52,412 nucleotides of DNA from Vibrio marinisediminis (GTDB lineage Bacteria; Pseudomonadota; Gammaproteobacteria; Enterobacterales; Vibrionaceae). The position numbers were made by a program, and so were the translations under genes. Where the stretch lies: contig NZ_JACFYF010000018.1 of assembly GCF_014050145.1 (NCBI RefSeq), positions 1-52,412 of the forward strand, given 5' to 3'. Numbering within the stretch: the first letter of the stretch is position 1; each line of letters begins with the position of its first letter. The notes under the pieces are model-generated. The model was not told the origin of the DNA. It saw only the letters and a list, made by a program, of their open reading frames with translations, and did no database searches. Positions 8,279 through 17,876 of the stretch are shown here, one piece after another.

Positions 8279-8716
8279 ATGTTTCAGATAGGAGAGTTAG
8301 CCAAGCGCTGTGGTGTAACGGCTGATACGCTTAGATTTTATGAGAAAAATGCATTAATTAAACCAGCAGGCAGAAGTGATTCAGGTTATCGCCTTTACAG
8401 TGCAGAAAATCAAAAGCAGGTGGCATTTATCTTAAGAGCCAAAGATCTGGGCTTGAGTTTGGACGAGATAAAAGAGCTGTTAGAGATAAAATTAGAAGCA
8501 ACAGAGCATAGTTGTGCCGAAGTTAAAGCTATTACCACGGCAAAGCTAAAAGTTATTGATGACAAGATTGAAGAGTTGACCCGCATCCGAAGTGCTCTGA
8601 AAAAAATCAATGATGCTTGCTGTGGTGAAATTGAAGACGATGCTAGCCACTGTTCAATATTAGGCGCATTAGCGAGTGAAGACGTCGCTAAATCTTGTAG
8701 TCACCATCATAAATGA
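8279..8716 (+). CDS. zntR: MerR-family Zn(II)-responsive regulator, ZntR-like
   Basis: The 145-aa protein has the MerR helix-turn-helix at the N-terminus (IGELAKRCGVTADTLRFYEK), a dimerisation coiled coil at about 75-110 and a metal-binding loop. Cys79, Cys114 and Cys115 fall exactly where E. coli ZntR has its zinc ligands. The distal part differs: the loop is one residue longer and ends His124-Cys125, with Glu at position 119 where E. coli has a His ligand. A CSHHHK tail is extra. ZntR activates the exporter gene zntA, which is not in this window. The ATG follows a clear GGAGA. Confidence 0.82.
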   Translation: MFQIGELAKRCGVTADTLRFYEKNALIKPAGRSDSGYRLYSAENQKQVAFILRAKDLGLSLDEIKELLEIKLEATEHSCAEVKAITTAKLKVIDDKIEELTRIRSALKKINDACCGEIEDDASHCSILGALASEDVAKSCSHHHK

Positions 8717-8732
8717 TGCTGGTGGTCATTAA

Positions 8733-9719
8733 TTAAGACGCTTTGAGAATGCGCGTTTTGGCTGCTGAGTGGATTTTGAGATCGGGTAGAGTGTCGTGAT
8801 AAATTGTCACTTGATCACGCCCCATTCGCTTCGAGTAGTACATCGCAGTATCAGCATTGATCAGTAGTGCTTTAACGGAATCGACTTGCTGATTGAACTC
8901 CGCAATACCAATACTCACCGTAGGGTAAATGTCATGGCCATCGACTGGACACACAGTAGAACGAATTGATAAACGGATTCGCTCGGCAACATCAAATGCT
9001 TGAATCGCATTAGTGTTACTCAATACCACCCCAAACTCTTCCCCGCCTAATCGACCAATGTGATCACTATTGCGGATCTGCTTTTGGCAAATACTAGCAA
9101 CTTGCTTTATTACTTCATCCCCCGATAGGTGGCCGACCATATCATTGATCTCTTTAAAGTGGTCAATATCGATCATTAAGCAAACCAAATGCTCGTTTTT
9201 ATCTGGTAGGGAGCTAAAAGCTTGTTCTAGTTCTAGCAGAAATGCTCGGCGGTTTAATACGCCCGTCAACTCATCGGTTTCAGACAGCTTCTTAAGTTTT
9301 TTCTCAAGAAGGTGGGTTTGAGTGACGTTACGCACTGACCACATCACTTTATGTGAATCGTCATTGATTGGCGCAATATAATTGATAATGGCTTCAAACC
9401 AGCTTTCTTCTGGTATGTCGGCATTGTGCAATTCTTCGAGTGAGAGAAGTAAATGATCTTGCAGCTTTAAACTGTACCTCACCACCAACGTCTCTCGTTG
9501 CTCAATGACTTGATCAATACAAGCTTGCAGTTCCGCAGCTTTGGCTGGAGAAAGTACCTGATCTAAAGAAAGACCAATGTAGCTTTTCGCATCGAAATTT
9601 TCGGAGTTGTACTGACCACCATAACTGTCAACGTATAGACCATTCTTATCCAAAATAAAGACATGATCGGGCAAGGCGTTTAGAATGAAATCTAACCACT
9701 GCTCTCGACTGTTAAACAT
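8733..9719 (-). CDS. Diguanylate cyclase with N-terminal PAS domain
   Basis: The 328-aa cytoplasmic protein has a PAS-type sensor at residues 1-135 (FILNALPDHVFILDKNGLYV at its start) and a GGDEF domain at 145-310. The active-site motif is GGEEF (225-229), with an intact inhibitory site RNSD at 216-219, exactly five residues upstream. It should therefore make c-di-GMP from GTP under product feedback. There is no EAL domain, membrane segment or visible signal-specific residue, so the input is unknown. It stands alone, converging with zntR 16 bp away. Confidence 0.88.
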   Translation of the reverse strand: MFNSREQWLDFILNALPDHVFILDKNGLYVDSYGGQYNSENFDAKSYIGLSLDQVLSPAKAAELQACIDQVIEQRETLVVRYSLKLQDHLLLSLEELHNADIPEESWFEAIINYIAPINDDSHKVMWSVRNVTQTHLLEKKLKKLSETDELTGVLNRRAFLLELEQAFSSLPDKNEHLVCLMIDIDHFKEINDMVGHLSGDEVIKQVASICQKQIRNSDHIGRLGGEEFGVVLSNTNAIQAFDVAERIRLSIRSTVCPVDGHDIYPTVSIGIAEFNQQVDSVKALLINADTAMYYSKRMGRDQVTIYHDTLPDLKIHSAAKTRILKAS

Positions 9720-9942
9720 AGAATGCCTTAAATCTAATAAAAATGGAAAACTCTCATTCTATCGTAATAATTTGAGAAGACAATTTACTTTACTCACACT
9801 TTAACTAATTATTTTTACAGGGATTGTTAACTGACTTGATGCGTTTGTGCGCATATAGTGAATGAGGTTTGAAGTGCTGTGGAAAGGTATTTTCTTTGAG
9901 GCGTTCTGATCAAAATCGTATGATTAATGCTAGCAAGAAAAA

Positions 9943-9968
9943 AGGTCATGCTATTGCTAGCATGACCT
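9943..9968 (-). terminator. Terminator of the dusB-fis operon
   Basis: An 11-bp stem AGGTCATGCTA / TAGCATGACCT with a 4-base loop is followed, on the minus strand, by a run of seven T (9936-9942). It lies 28 bases beyond the fis stop. The remaining 9720-9942 between it and the cyclase start holds no gene that I can see. Confidence 0.92.
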
Positions 9969-9995
9969 CTTAAATTATTGATCAACTAATCGAAA

Positions 9996-10292
9996 TTAGT
10001 TCATGCCGTATTTTTTCAGTTTCTTACGAAGAGTACCGCGGTTGATGCCCATCATCGTTGCTGCGCGAGTCTGGTTACCGCGAGTGTATTGCATGATGGT
10101 GTCTAGTAGTGGCTGTTCAACTTCAGCTAGAACTAACTCGTATAGTTCTGTAACTTCCTGACCGTTTAATTGAGCAAGATAGTTTTTAAGAGATGCTTTA
10201 ACAGAATCACGTAGTGGCTTTTGCGTGATTTGATCTTGTGAAGTAACTGTCGTTACTGTTAATGCTTCTGAAGTTAGATTTTGTTCGAACAT
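9996..10292 (-). CDS. fis: DNA-binding protein Fis
   Basis: The 98-aa protein is full-length Fis. The N-terminal beta-hairpin region activates recombinases and promoters; the C-terminal helix-turn-helix ([20 protein letters not shown]) bends DNA. Fis is a growth-phase nucleoid protein that boosts stable-RNA promoters such as the tRNA promoter seen here at 51661-51696. It lies 23 bp after dusB, the conserved operon arrangement in which fis expression depends on the dusB promoter. Confidence 0.98.
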   Translation of the reverse strand: MFEQNLTSEALTVTTVTSQDQITQKPLRDSVKASLKNYLAQLNGQEVTELYELVLAEVEQPLLDTIMQYTRGNQTRAATMMGINRGTLRKKLKKYGMN

Positions 10293-10315
10293 ATTCGGTC
10301 TAGCTCTTCTCGTAA

Positions 10316-11284
10316 TTATGGTGCAACGTTATCAAAATAACCTTCTAACGCTTCAAGTTGCTCTACAGCAACATCGATGGCGTTGAAGGTACGGCGAAAC
10401 TCGTTAGCCTGCTCATGTTCTTTTAGGTACCAACCTACGTGCTTGCGCGCGATACGAGGACCTAAATACTCTCCATAAAAATCATGTAGAGCGTTCACAT
10501 GACCAAGCATAATGCCTTTCACTTCCGCAATTGGAAGTTGTGGCATTTCGGTGCCGTTTTCCAAATAGTGTAGGATTTCCTGGAAAATCCAAGGACGACC
10601 TTGGGCAGGGCGTCCAATCATCAGAGCGTCTGCACCGGTATAATCCAGTACAAATTTCGCCTTCTCAGGGCTATCGATATCACCGTTAGCAATAACCGGG
10701 ATTGAGATGGCTTGTTTTACCGCCTTAATGCTGTCGTATTCTGCCTCACCTTTGTACATACAAGTTTTGGTACGCCCGTGTAGAGCTAAAGCTTGTATGC
10801 CGCAGTCTTCGGCTAATTTAGCGATATGGACACAGTTTTTATTTTCTGGGTCCCAGCCAGTGCGAGTTTTTAATGTCACAGGGACATTGACTGCACCTAC
10901 TACCGCTTTCAGAACATCTTCAATAATGTCTGGATACTTAAGTAGTGCAGAACCGGCTAGCTTCTTATTCACTTTTTTAGCTGGGCAACCCATATTGATA
11001 TCGATGATTTGCGCACCGTTTTCAACACTAAACTGGGCTGCTTCAGCCATTAGCTGGGGATCAGATCCTGCGATCTGTACTGAGCGAATGCCCGATTCGC
11101 CTTCGTGTACCATGCGTTGTTTTGATTTAGCTGTCTTCCAAAGCTTTGGATTGGAGGACATCATTTCACTGACAGCCATACCCGCACCATAGCGGAGACA
11201 CAACTCACGAAAAGGTCTATCCGTTACACCCGCCATAGGGGCGACGATTAGTTTGTTCTTGAGTTGATGATTACCTATTTTCAA
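10316..11284 (-). CDS. dusB: tRNA-dihydrouridine synthase B
   Basis: The flavoenzyme reduces specific uridines in tRNA D-loops to dihydrouridine. It shows the Dus signatures [21 protein letters not shown] (catalytic Cys) and [14 protein letters not shown] place the start at a TTG (11284), giving LKIGNHQLK..., 322 aa, close to the 321 aa of E. coli DusB. An in-frame GTG at 11338 would add a Cys-rich 18-residue extension and lies inside a small hairpin, so it is less likely. There is no ATG in this interval. It heads the dusB-fis operon, with prmA 139 bp upstream on the same strand. Confidence 0.93.
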   Translation of the reverse strand: MKIGNHQLKNKLIVAPMAGVTDRPFRELCLRYGAGMAVSEMMSSNPKLWKTAKSKQRMVHEGESGIRSVQIAGSDPQLMAEAAQFSVENGAQIIDINMGCPAKKVNKKLAGSALLKYPDIIEDVLKAVVGAVNVPVTLKTRTGWDPENKNCVHIAKLAEDCGIQALALHGRTKTCMYKGEAEYDSIKAVKQAISIPVIANGDIDSPEKAKFVLDYTGADALMIGRPAQGRPWIFQEILHYLENGTEMPQLPIAEVKGIMLGHVNALHDFYGEYLGPRIARKHVGWYLKEHEQANEFRRTFNAIDVAVEQLEALEGYFDNVAP

Positions 11285-11423
11285 AACGTCTTCACAGTTC
11301 TGTACCAGCAAGGGCGCGCATTTTACGCATTTTTTCACTGCGTGAAAAGACTAATATTTGAGCATTTACAAATTGTTTTGTTAATTTGTATGAATTTCAG
11401 TCAATTAGCGCTAAAAACCTTAC

Positions 11424-12311
11424 CTAGCCTTGCTTGCGACCAGAGATGCGACACCATTCTGTTTGGGCTTTTATCGGATCGATGTGAAGCTCATCACGGT
11501 AATAGTTGGCAACATCTTCTGCTTGAGTGTCAAGTACACCAGACATCGCTAGTAGGCCATTTGGCTTAACCAGACCTTTAATGATTGGTGAGAGTTCGCG
11601 TAGTGGAGCGGCCAGAATATTGGCAACCACAACGTCTGCAATCATGTTCTCAGGCTGATCTTGTGGCAGGTATACATTGAGCTGGTCGGCAACGCCATTA
11701 CGCTCTGCGTTGTCTTTAGAAGCCAATAGCGCTTGAGGATCAATGTCGATCCCGATAACTTTTTCCGCACCAAGTTTGATCGCCGCGATCGCAAGAATGC
11801 CAGAGCCGCAGCCAAAGTCGATGACGGTTTTACCAGAAAGATCGATACTTTCTAGCCATTCTAGACACAGCGCTGTGGTTGGGTGGGTACCCGTACCAAA
11901 TGCAAGACCAGGGTCAAGCATTACGTTGACTGCGTCTGGCTCAGGAATATCACGCCAGCTTGGGCAGATCCATAGGCGTTCACCAAACTTCATCGGGTGG
12001 AAGTTGTCCATCCACTCACGTTCCCAGTCTTTATCTTCTAGTTGCTCTACTTTGTATGCAAAACCTTCCGCTAGCATACCGCTTGCTTGGATTTGGCTGA
12101 TGATAAAATTGGTGTCAGCTTCGGCATCATACAGAGCGAGGATATCGATATCACCCCATAAGCGAGTTTCGCCTGGTAGAGGTTCGAAGATAGGCGTATC
12201 TTTCGCATCTAAGAAGGTTACTGACAGCGCGCCGGTCTCTTCCATAAGCATATCGCTGACCATTTCAGCGTTGTCTTTGGTCGCATTGAGTTTGATTTGA
12301 ATCCAAGGCAT
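11424..12311 (-). CDS. prmA: Ribosomal protein L11 methyltransferase
   Basis: The 295-aa SAM-dependent enzyme trimethylates ribosomal protein L11. The N-terminal L11-recognition domain starts [11 protein letters not shown]. The catalytic domain has [12 protein letters not shown], the SAM-binding [13 protein letters not shown] near residues 165-177, and [10 protein letters not shown] as the NPPF-like motif. Length matches the family (about 293-295). It stands between accC and dusB on the same strand. A hairpin at 12375-12399 separates it from accC, so it probably has its own promoter. Confidence 0.97.
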   Translation of the reverse strand: MPWIQIKLNATKDNAEMVSDMLMEETGALSVTFLDAKDTPIFEPLPGETRLWGDIDILALYDAEADTNFIISQIQASGMLAEGFAYKVEQLEDKDWEREWMDNFHPMKFGERLWICPSWRDIPEPDAVNVMLDPGLAFGTGTHPTTALCLEWLESIDLSGKTVIDFGCGSGILAIAAIKLGAEKVIGIDIDPQALLASKDNAERNGVADQLNVYLPQDQPENMIADVVVANILAAPLRELSPIIKGLVKPNGLLAMSGVLDTQAEDVANYYRDELHIDPIKAQTEWCRISGRKQG

Positions 12312-12374
12312 GAGTATCTACTCTTAACGTGGGTGAATCAGAATAATGGCGCAGAGTGTAGCAGCCAGAAATAG

Positions 12375-12399
12375 AAATGCCCACGCAATGTGGGCATTT
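12375..12399 (-). terminator. Hairpin terminator after accC
   Basis: A 10-bp stem AAATGCCCAC / GTGGGCATTT with a GCAAT loop lies about 20 bases beyond the accC stop. On the minus strand it continues CTATTTCT, a weak U tract, so read-through into prmA is possible. Confidence 0.72.
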
Positions 12400-12419
12400 T
12401 ACTCGATTAAGCGAGTGAA

Positions 12420-13763
12420 TTATTGCAGACCAAGTTTCTTCTCTAGATAGTGGATATTCGCACCACCATGCTGGAAATTCTCGTCGTTCATAATAGACAT
12501 CTGTAGAGGGATGTTGGTTTTGATACCCTCAATGATCATCTCACCCAGAGCATTTTTCATACGAGCGATGGCTACATCACGGTTTTCACCGTATGTGATC
12601 AGTTTACCGATCATCGAATCGTAGTGAGGTGGCACTGTGTAACCCGCATAGATGTGAGATTCCCAACGCACGCCCATGCCGCCTGGCGAATGGAAGCGTT
12701 CAATCTTACCTGGTGATGGTAGGAAACGCTCCGGATCTTCTGCGTTGATACGGCATTCGATCGCATGACCGCGAATCTTGATGTCATCTTGCGTGAACGA
12801 TAGAGGCTGACCAGCAGCAACACGCAGTTGCTCTTTGATTAGGTCAACGCCTGTTACCATTTCAGTCACTGGGTGCTCAACCTGAATACGGGTGTTCATT
12901 TCAATGAAGTAGAACTCGCCATTTTCATATAGGAACTCGAAAGTACCTGCGCCACGATAACCAATTTCAATACACGCACGAGTACAACGTTCACCGATGA
13001 ACTTACGCATTTCTTCAGTAATACCAGGAGCTGGAGCTTCTTCCACCACTTTCTGGTGACGACGCTGCATAGAGCAGTCACGTTCACCTAGGTGGATTGC
13101 GCCGCCTTGACCATCAGCGATAACTTGCACTTCTACGTGACGTGGGTTTTCTAGGAATTTTTCCATGTAAACCACATCGTTGTTGAAGGCTGCTTTTGCT
13201 TCAGCACGAGTCATTGCGATAGCTTGAACTAGGTCTGCTTCAGAGCGCACGACACGCATACCACGACCACCGCCGCCGCCAGAGGCTTTGATGATGACTG
13301 GGTAACCAATACGTTTTGCGTGAGCTTTGTTTTTAACGTCGTCGTTATCAAGAGGACCGTCAGAACCTGGTACACAAGGTACGCCTGCTTTTTTCATTGC
13401 ATTGATTGCTGACACTTTGTCACCCATCATGCGAATGGTTTCAGCTTTAGGTCCAACAAAGATGAAGCCGCTGCGTTCAACTTGTTCTGCAAAATCCGCA
13501 TTTTCAGACAAGAAGCCGTAACCTGGGTGGATTGCCACCGCACCAGTTACTTCTGCTGCTGAAATGATACGAGGGATGTTTAGGTAGCTATCAATACCGC
13601 GCGCAGGACCAATACAGATCGACTCATCTGCAAGTAATACGTGTTTAAGATCGCGGTCAGCTGTTGAGTGTACCGCTACGGTTTTGATGCCGAGCTCTTT
13701 ACATGCGCGAAGAATACGAAGTGCAATTTCACCTCGGTTCGCGATGACTAATTTATCTAGCAT
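12420..13763 (-). CDS. accC: Acetyl-CoA carboxylase, biotin carboxylase subunit
   Basis: The 447-aa subunit carboxylates the biotin carried by AccB, using ATP and bicarbonate, in the first step of fatty-acid synthesis. It starts [17 protein letters not shown] and has [14 protein letters not shown], the glycine-rich ATP-grasp loop (SGGGGGRGM, about residues 161-169) and the catalytic [16 protein letters not shown] region. Length matches the family. It lies 14 bp after accB, in one operon. Confidence 0.98.
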   Translation of the reverse strand: MLDKLVIANRGEIALRILRACKELGIKTVAVHSTADRDLKHVLLADESICIGPARGIDSYLNIPRIISAAEVTGAVAIHPGYGFLSENADFAEQVERSGFIFVGPKAETIRMMGDKVSAINAMKKAGVPCVPGSDGPLDNDDVKNKAHAKRIGYPVIIKASGGGGGRGMRVVRSEADLVQAIAMTRAEAKAAFNNDVVYMEKFLENPRHVEVQVIADGQGGAIHLGERDCSMQRRHQKVVEEAPAPGITEEMRKFIGERCTRACIEIGYRGAGTFEFLYENGEFYFIEMNTRIQVEHPVTEMVTGVDLIKEQLRVAAGQPLSFTQDDIKIRGHAIECRINAEDPERFLPSPGKIERFHSPGGMGVRWESHIYAGYTVPPHYDSMIGKLITYGENRDVAIARMKNALGEMIIEGIKTNIPLQMSIMNDENFQHGGANIHYLEKKLGLQ

Positions 13764-13777
13764 AGCTTCAGCCTCGA

Positions 13778-14242
13778 TTATTCGATTACAACAAGTGGCT
13801 GGTCGAATTCTACTGGTTGACCGTCTTCAACTAGGATTGCCGTAACAACGCCTGATTTGTCTGCTTCAATTTGGTTCATCATTTTCATCGCTTCTACGAT
13901 ACATAGCGTTTCACCCGCTTTAACGCTTTGACCAACTTCGATGAATGATTTTGATTCTGGACTTGGAGAACGGTAGAAAGTACCAACCATTGGAGAAAGA
14001 ACTTGGTGACCAGCAGGTGTTGCTGGAGCTGCTTCAACTTCTGCTGCAACGGCAACTGCTGGTGCTGCTACAGGAGCTGCGACTGGTGCAGGTGCTGCTG
14101 CATAGTGAATTGGTGCAGCGTGCATTGGAGCTGCGCCGTGACGACTAATGCGTACCGATTCTTCACCCTCAGAAATCTCTAGCTCAGCGATGCCAGACTC
14201 TTCTACTAATTCAATCAGCTTTTTAATTTTACGGATATCCAT
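13778..14242 (-). CDS. accB: Biotin carboxyl carrier protein of acetyl-CoA carboxylase
   Basis: The 154-aa carrier has an N-terminal dimerisation segment ([15 protein letters not shown]), a long Ala/Pro-rich flexible linker at about 37-78, and the biotinyl domain at 79-154. Biotin is attached at Lys120 in the motif EAMKM. The swinging arm moves carboxybiotin from AccC to the AccAD transferase. It is first in accBC, 59 bp downstream of aroQ. Confidence 0.98.
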   Translation of the reverse strand: MDIRKIKKLIELVEESGIAELEISEGEESVRISRHGAAPMHAAPIHYAAAPAPVAAPVAAPAVAVAAEVEAAPATPAGHQVLSPMVGTFYRSPSPESKSFIEVGQSVKAGETLCIVEAMKMMNQIEADKSGVVTAILVEDGQPVEFDQPLVVIE

Positions 14243-14301
14243 GTTTACTTTCTCTTTTATCTTGTGAGTAAGACAACCCGTCGAGGTTGCAGAGTGTTTG
14301 G

Positions 14302-14751
14302 TTACTTTGCCTGTAGATGTTTAATCGCTGCAGACAATGCAAATTCATAGCCTTGTGCGCCTAAACCGCAGATCACACCTTGTGCTTTATCAGACAAGTA
14401 GGAGTGATGGCGAAATGGCTCTCGGGCGTGTACATTAGACAAATGCACTTCAATAAAAGGGATTGCCACACCAAGCAATGCGTCACGTAGTGCTACACTG
14501 GTATGCGTGAAAGCAGCAGGATTTATAATAATAAAATCTACTTGGTTGTATGCGGCATGAATCGCTTCAATCAGTTCATACTCACGATTAGATTGGAGAT
14601 GCTCAAGCTCAACGTCTGCGCTTGCCGCTTGTAGTGACAATGCATCGATAATTTGGTCGAGTGTCTTCGACCCATAATGCGCCGGCTCTCTTAACCCTAA
14701 TAAGTTAAGGTTTGGGCCATTCAGAACTAGAATCCGTAATTTTGCTGACAT
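14302..14751 (-). CDS. aroQ: Type II 3-dehydroquinate dehydratase
   Basis: The 149-aa enzyme converts 3-dehydroquinate to 3-dehydroshikimate in the shikimate pathway. Motifs: [10 protein letters not shown] at the N-terminus, the catalytic Tyr in [15 protein letters not shown], and the catalytic His in EVHLSN. The start is the ATG at 14751 ([13 protein letters not shown]); a longer frame adds 22 residues unlike the family. It lies directly upstream of accBC, a frequent gammaproteobacterial arrangement. Confidence 0.97.
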   Translation of the reverse strand: MSAKLRILVLNGPNLNLLGLREPAHYGSKTLDQIIDALSLQAASADVELEHLQSNREYELIEAIHAAYNQVDFIIINPAAFTHTSVALRDALLGVAIPFIEVHLSNVHAREPFRHHSYLSDKAQGVICGLGAQGYEFALSAAIKHLQAK

Positions 14752-14995
14752 TATGTGGCTATCTTCCTTTATCGTGAGTGAAACGAGTCGGTTCCCTAAT
14801 ATACGATAAATCAGCACGATTTCTTAGTGTAAATCGAGTGATATTTTTCAAATCGTCCACGATTATAGCTAATTCAGCGCAATTAGCAGCAATTTACTGG
14901 TCTAATCTCCCATGTTCACCTTTTCGTTATGTAACCGAGATAACATAAACGCTGTACTGAAAAGTAAAATAAATGACAAATCGTCGGCTTTGCGC

Positions 14996-15023
14996 ATAAA
15001 AAAGCCGCCACTAGGTGACGGCT
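14996..15023 (-). terminator. Terminator of acs
   Basis: A 9-bp stem AGCCGCCAC / GTGACGGCT with one mismatch is followed on the minus strand by TTTTTT. It starts about 20 bases past the acs stop. The rest of 14752-14995 holds the aroQ promoter region; I see no gene in it. Confidence 0.88.
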
Positions 15024-15043
15024 GATTAATTATTGAACGGAAG

Positions 15044-16996
15044 TTAAGCCAGTTCTGCTTTCTCAGCAATCAGCTTATCAACGACGCTTGGATCCGCCAG
15101 CGTTGACGTATCACCAAGGTTGCTGGTATCTCCTGTAGCAATTTTACGTAGGATACGGCGCATGATTTTACCTGAACGAGTCTTCGGCAGAGAGTCGGTC
15201 CAATGTAGGATATCTGGTGTTGCAATTGGTCCAATTTCTTTGCGAACCCAATCTTTCACTTCTTTGTGTAGCTCTGCTGATGGGAACTCACCGTCGTTGA
15301 GTGTGACGTATGCGTAGATTGCTTGACCTTTGATATCATGAGGAATACCAACAATTGCCGCTTCAGCAATCTTATCATGTGCAACCAGTGCTGATTCGAT
15401 TTCTGCGGTACCCATACGGTGACCAGAAACGTTTAGTACGTCATCAACACGACCGGTGATCCAGTAGTAGCCATCTTCATCTCGGCGAGCACCATCACTG
15501 GTAAAATACATACCTTTGAAGGTAGAGAAGTAAGTTTGCTCGAAACGCTCATGGTCACCATAGACGGTACGCATTTGCCCAGGCCAAGAATCAAGGATAA
15601 CGAGGTTACCTTCCGCTGCCGTTTCTTCGATGATATTGCCCATGTTATCGACTAGAGCAGGCTGTACCCCAAAGAATGGACGCGTTGCGGAGCCTGGTTT
15701 TAGGTCGACAGCACCAGGAAGAGGGGCGATAAGAATGCCGCCAGTTTCTGTTTGCCACCATGTATCCACAATGGGTGATTTTTCGTTACCAATAGTTTTG
15801 TAGTACCACTCCCATGCTTCTGGGTTGATTGGTTCACCGACCGAGCCCATCACGCGCAGACTGGTTCGTGATGTGCCCTCAACCGCTTCATTACCTTTCG
15901 CCATGAGCGCTCGAATTGCGGTTGGCGCGGTATAAAGAATATTGACTTGGTGCTTATCAACCACTTCGCTCATGCGGTTGGTTTTCGGGTAGTTAGGCAC
16001 ACCTTCAAATAGAATCGTTTTAGCCCCGTTCGCCAGCGGACCGTAAATTAGGTAAGTGTGACCCGTAATCCAGCCTACATCGGCAGTACACCAGAAGGTT
16101 TCGCCTGGTTGGTAGTCAAAGACATATTTGAAGGTCATGGTGGCATAAACGAGGTAACCACCGGTGGTGTGCAGAACGCCTTTTGGTTTGCCTGTTGAGC
16201 CTGAGGTATAAAGAATGAACAGCGGATCTTCGGCTTTCATCTCTTCTGGTGGACAGTCAGCAGAAACTTTTGCTGTTGCTTCATGCCACCAAACATCGCG
16301 ATGCTCATGCCAATCGATGTCACCACCAGTGCGCTTAAACACCATCACTTTTTCAATTGATTTCACTTCAGGGTTGGTCAGTGCTTCATCAACATTTTTC
16401 TTTAGTGGTACCGCTCGACCACCGCGCACACCTTCATCTGCAGTGACGACAATTTTTGAATCTGAATCGATAATTCGACCTGATAGCGCTTCTGGTGAAA
16501 AACCACCAAAGACAACGGTATGAACGGCACCAATGCGGGTACATGCCAGCATTGCAATAGCCGCTTCCGGTACCATCGGCATGTAAAGACAAACGACATC
16601 ACCTTTATGAACGCCTTGCTCTTTTAGAGCATTTGAGAATTTACAAACTTCGTGATGCAACTCTTTGAACGTTAGTGTCTTATCATCAGCTGGGTCATCA
16701 CCTTCCCAAATGATCGCGACTTCATCACCGCGGGTCGCTAAGTGGCGGTCAATACAGTTTGCAGAAACGTTGAGCGTGCCATCTTCGAACCAACGGATAT
16801 CAACATGTCCAGTGTCGAATGAGGTGCTTTTTACTTGGGTGAATGGCTTGATCCAGTCAACAATTTTACCGTGCTCACTCCAAAAGCCTTCAGGATCCGT
16901 CACTGACTGCTGGTACATGGCTAGATAGGTATCATTATCCGCGTGGGTAGTGGCTTTAATATTGTCTTTAACTGGATAAATGTGGGCTTCACTCAT
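15044..16996 (-). CDS. acs: Acetyl-CoA synthetase
   Basis: The 650-aa enzyme activates acetate to acetyl-CoA through acetyl-AMP, letting the cell scavenge acetate (the acetate switch). The ANL-superfamily core [12 protein letters not shown] is present, as are the WWQTETGG and [17 protein letters not shown] signatures. Lys610 in TRSGKIMRR is the catalytic lysine, the usual target of inhibitory acetylation. The 235-bp upstream region contains TGTGA half-sites and a TTGACA, compatible with CRP and response-regulator control. In V. cholerae acs is activated by CrbSR, whose likely genes lie nearby. Confidence 0.97.
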   Translation of the reverse strand: MSEAHIYPVKDNIKATTHADNDTYLAMYQQSVTDPEGFWSEHGKIVDWIKPFTQVKSTSFDTGHVDIRWFEDGTLNVSANCIDRHLATRGDEVAIIWEGDDPADDKTLTFKELHHEVCKFSNALKEQGVHKGDVVCLYMPMVPEAAIAMLACTRIGAVHTVVFGGFSPEALSGRIIDSDSKIVVTADEGVRGGRAVPLKKNVDEALTNPEVKSIEKVMVFKRTGGDIDWHEHRDVWWHEATAKVSADCPPEEMKAEDPLFILYTSGSTGKPKGVLHTTGGYLVYATMTFKYVFDYQPGETFWCTADVGWITGHTYLIYGPLANGAKTILFEGVPNYPKTNRMSEVVDKHQVNILYTAPTAIRALMAKGNEAVEGTSRTSLRVMGSVGEPINPEAWEWYYKTIGNEKSPIVDTWWQTETGGILIAPLPGAVDLKPGSATRPFFGVQPALVDNMGNIIEETAAEGNLVILDSWPGQMRTVYGDHERFEQTYFSTFKGMYFTSDGARRDEDGYYWITGRVDDVLNVSGHRMGTAEIESALVAHDKIAEAAIVGIPHDIKGQAIYAYVTLNDGEFPSAELHKEVKDWVRKEIGPIATPDILHWTDSLPKTRSGKIMRRILRKIATGDTSNLGDTSTLADPSVVDKLIAEKAELA

Positions 16997-17231
16997 TGCT
17001 TCTCTCCTTGTGAATTGAGCAATTCTCTAAACGCCGAAAATAGGGTCGAGGCGATTAAAGTCTCATCTTTTATTAGTCAGGTTTTATGTTGATAAGCTGA
17101 AAACCTTGAACCTAGCAATGCTATAACTGTCAATCACAGCGCCTATTTTCACAATTAGACTTTAGGATTAATAAGCTGATGCCGTGATAAAGCGAGCGCT
17201 GTTTAGCGTACAGAGTTGATAAATCCGTTAA

Positions 17232-17864
17232 TCAGCGCTGATAAGGAATACTTAGACTTGGCAAGTCCCCTTTGGTCAGCCTTACAAAGACTAATGCGGC
17301 AGAAATGGCATCTTGTAGAGCGTCGTGCTTGTCTTGTAGTGGTAAGTCTAAATGCTTACATATCGCGTCTAAACTTAAGTCGAAGTAAGCATTTGGTAGG
17401 TGCTGCTCTAATTTGTCATGATAGATCTGGCTCACTTCAATCAGTGGATTGGGCAGTGGGAATCCAAGTTGTTTTCGACAGGCAAGATCGAGAATTTTCT
17501 TGTCATAACGAATGTGATAGCCGACCAAAGGTCGATTGCCGATGAAGTTGAGCAGCTTAAGCAGTGCTTGTTTCTCATCAATGCCGTCTTCGAGATCTTT
17601 ATGGCGGATCTTGTGTATCCGCACTGAACCAGAGTCGAGTGATTGAGGGGCTCGCAAACGAACCTCAAAAGGTTTACTGGTAATAATTCGGTTGTCGATG
17701 ATCTTTGTCGCGGCGATCGTCACCAACTCTGCTCGTTTGGGATCTAAGCTGGTGGTTTCACAATCGAGAGAGACATACTCACCTTGTGAAAGCGCACCGA
17801 AGTAATGCTGAAACGGTGAGCCTTTGAGTTTGTAGTACCAGTAGCGTCTTTGTAGCCAATTCAT
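17232..17864 (-). CDS. DEDDh 3'-5' exonuclease (DnaQ family)
   Basis: The 210-aa protein is a DnaQ-like exonuclease. All five DEDDh residues are visible: Asp34 and Glu36 in SLDCETTSLD, Asp121 in HIRYDKK, and His180 and Asp185 in KHDALQDA. It lacks the polymerase-binding tail of true epsilon subunits, so it is probably a stand-alone nuclease. Substrate is unknown. It begins 12 bp after the cNMP/CBS protein gene and is co-transcribed with it; the pair lies upstream of acs on the same strand, 235 bp away. Confidence 0.87.
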   Translation of the reverse strand: MNWLQRRYWYYKLKGSPFQHYFGALSQGEYVSLDCETTSLDPKRAELVTIAATKIIDNRIITSKPFEVRLRAPQSLDSGSVRIHKIRHKDLEDGIDEKQALLKLLNFIGNRPLVGYHIRYDKKILDLACRKQLGFPLPNPLIEVSQIYHDKLEQHLPNAYFDLSLDAICKHLDLPLQDKHDALQDAISAALVFVRLTKGDLPSLSIPYQR

Positions 17865-17876
17865 CTGCGTACTCCA

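Noticed and set aside
10707-11192. 161-aa open frame on the plus strand
   Set aside because: It lies wholly antisense to dusB, has no ribosome-binding site and no recognisable family; it is a shadow of the dusB codon pattern.
11743-12300. 185-aa open frame on the plus strand
   Set aside because: Antisense to prmA throughout, Ser/Pro-rich as expected for a reverse-frame shadow.
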